From the NCBI GenBank assembly GCA_964409165.1, contig CAYPCH010000156.1, positions 1-5,632 of the forward strand: 5,632 nt of DNA. The letters run 5' to 3'. The stretch is from CAYPCH01 sp964409165. Its GTDB lineage: Bacteria > Bacillota > Clostridia > Acetivibrionales > Acetivibrionaceae. Made by a program: the position numbers and the translations under genes. The notes under the pieces were generated by a model, which saw only the letters and a program-made list of their open reading frames with translations, did no database searches and was not told the DNA's origin. Shown here one piece after another: positions 5,147 to 5,632 of this stretch; the stretch's first letter is position 1; each line of letters begins with the position of its first letter.

Positions 5147-5632
5147 ATGCAGGAACAAATACTAGCTGTGCAGAGAATGCAGGATTATATTGAAGCGCAT
5201 CTAAGCGAAGACATTACTATTGCAGAATTGGCAAAAGTATCGCTATTTTCTCCTTGGTATGCAAGGCAACTCATTATTTTGAGTATTGCGAAGAAGTTGG
5301 ATGTGATGTGTGGAGTTTGTTGACTAGTATGAAATCTATGAGCGGAGAGCCAGTCTGCATGTGGTTGCCGGAGATTTACCGCAAACCTGGAACAAGCGAA
5401 TATGTGCAGGGCGTAGAAGCGCCTGTGGATTATGACGGTATTATTCCTGATGGTTTCGACATCATTGAACTGCCAGCAGCAAAGTATCTGATGTTTCAGG
5501 GGGAGCCTTTTGCAGAAGAAGACTATGGTCAGGCTATCGAAGAAATATGGGAAGCCGAAAAGAAATATAATCCCTCGGTCATTGGATATGTATGGGATCA
5601 AGATAATCCGCGTATTCAGTTGGAACCTGTCG
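5147..5632 (+). pseudogene. AraC-family regulator with GyrI-like domain, broken by internal deletion and frameshift (3' partial)
   Basis: ATG 5147 follows GGAGGTGA (5135-5142) at ideal spacing. The first 42 residues are the start of an AraC DNA-binding domain placed N-terminally: MQDYIEAHLSEDITIAELAK, then SPWYARQL. After about 5271 this frame turns to nonsense and stops at TGA 5321-5323. From 5272 another frame reads HYFEYCEEVGCDVW, then EPVCMWLPEIYRKPGTSEYV, YDGIIPDGFDIIELPAAKYL and EEIWEAEKKYNPSVIGY, open to the window end. That is typical of the C-terminal GyrI-like effector-binding domain of AraC proteins of this type. The second helix-turn-helix and the linker are missing, by family expectation roughly 100 or more residues. 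The product cannot be a working regulator. The join at 5271/5272 is clean, so either a real deletion or a misassembly produced it. The longer frame start at 5075 has no ribosome site. Confidence 0.8.

Noticed and set aside
4725..5158. Minus-strand frames opposite the XRE gene and following gap
   Set aside because: They mirror the membrane-coding region, resemble no protein family and have no ribosome sites.
5185..5601. 138-codon minus-strand frame opposite the AraC pseudogene
   Set aside because: The plus strand here clearly encodes AraC/GyrI-like sequence; this is its shadow.

Overview
The window is AT-rich and looks like a low-GC Firmicute, most likely a clostridium. The grounds are Firmicutes-style GGAGG ribosome binding sites, sigma-A-like promoters, and gene families common in Clostridia: a Na/Pi cotransporter with PhoU-like tail, a B12-binding radical SAM protein, an XRE regulator with membrane helices, and an AraC regulator with a GyrI-like effector domain. 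The assignment is inference from family content; no rRNA, tRNA, CRISPR array or intact mobile element is visible.

Layout: (1) 1-744, plus strand: the C-terminal end of a Na/Pi cotransporter-like protein whose transporter part lies before the window. (2) 745-1156: a gap with short fragments in shifting frames, possibly a decayed gene with a GGDEF-like scrap. (3) 1157-3392, minus strand: a very unusual gene encoding two B12-binding/radical SAM modules in one polypeptide. It is split by a one-base frameshift in a run of seven A, and its first radical SAM core lacks about 53 residues. Just upstream, overlapping its start by ATGA, is a 20-codon reading frame with a strong ribosome binding site. 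A sigma-A-like promoter lies ahead of that, flanked by two copies of a perfect 11-bp inverted repeat. (4) 3533-4028: about 500 bases without a convincing gene, holding a 10-bp inverted repeat and an extended -10 promoter. (5) 4029-5003, plus strand: an intact XRE-type regulator with six predicted membrane segments, divergent from the radical SAM gene. (6) 5147 to the end, plus strand: an AraC-family regulator broken by an internal deletion plus frameshift; its GyrI-like domain runs off the window.

How the parts fit: the short frame and the radical SAM gene form one minus-strand transcription unit, probably translationally coupled, with promoter and operator-like repeats of its own. The short frame could be a leader peptide or the substrate of the B12 radical SAM enzyme. 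That is the most system-like signal here, but the lesions in the enzyme suggest this copy may be decaying. The XRE and AraC regulators are neighbours only; nothing in the sequence ties them to the enzyme. Several genes show clean internal deletions (radical SAM core, module junction, AraC), so either local genome decay or an assembly problem should be kept in mind.
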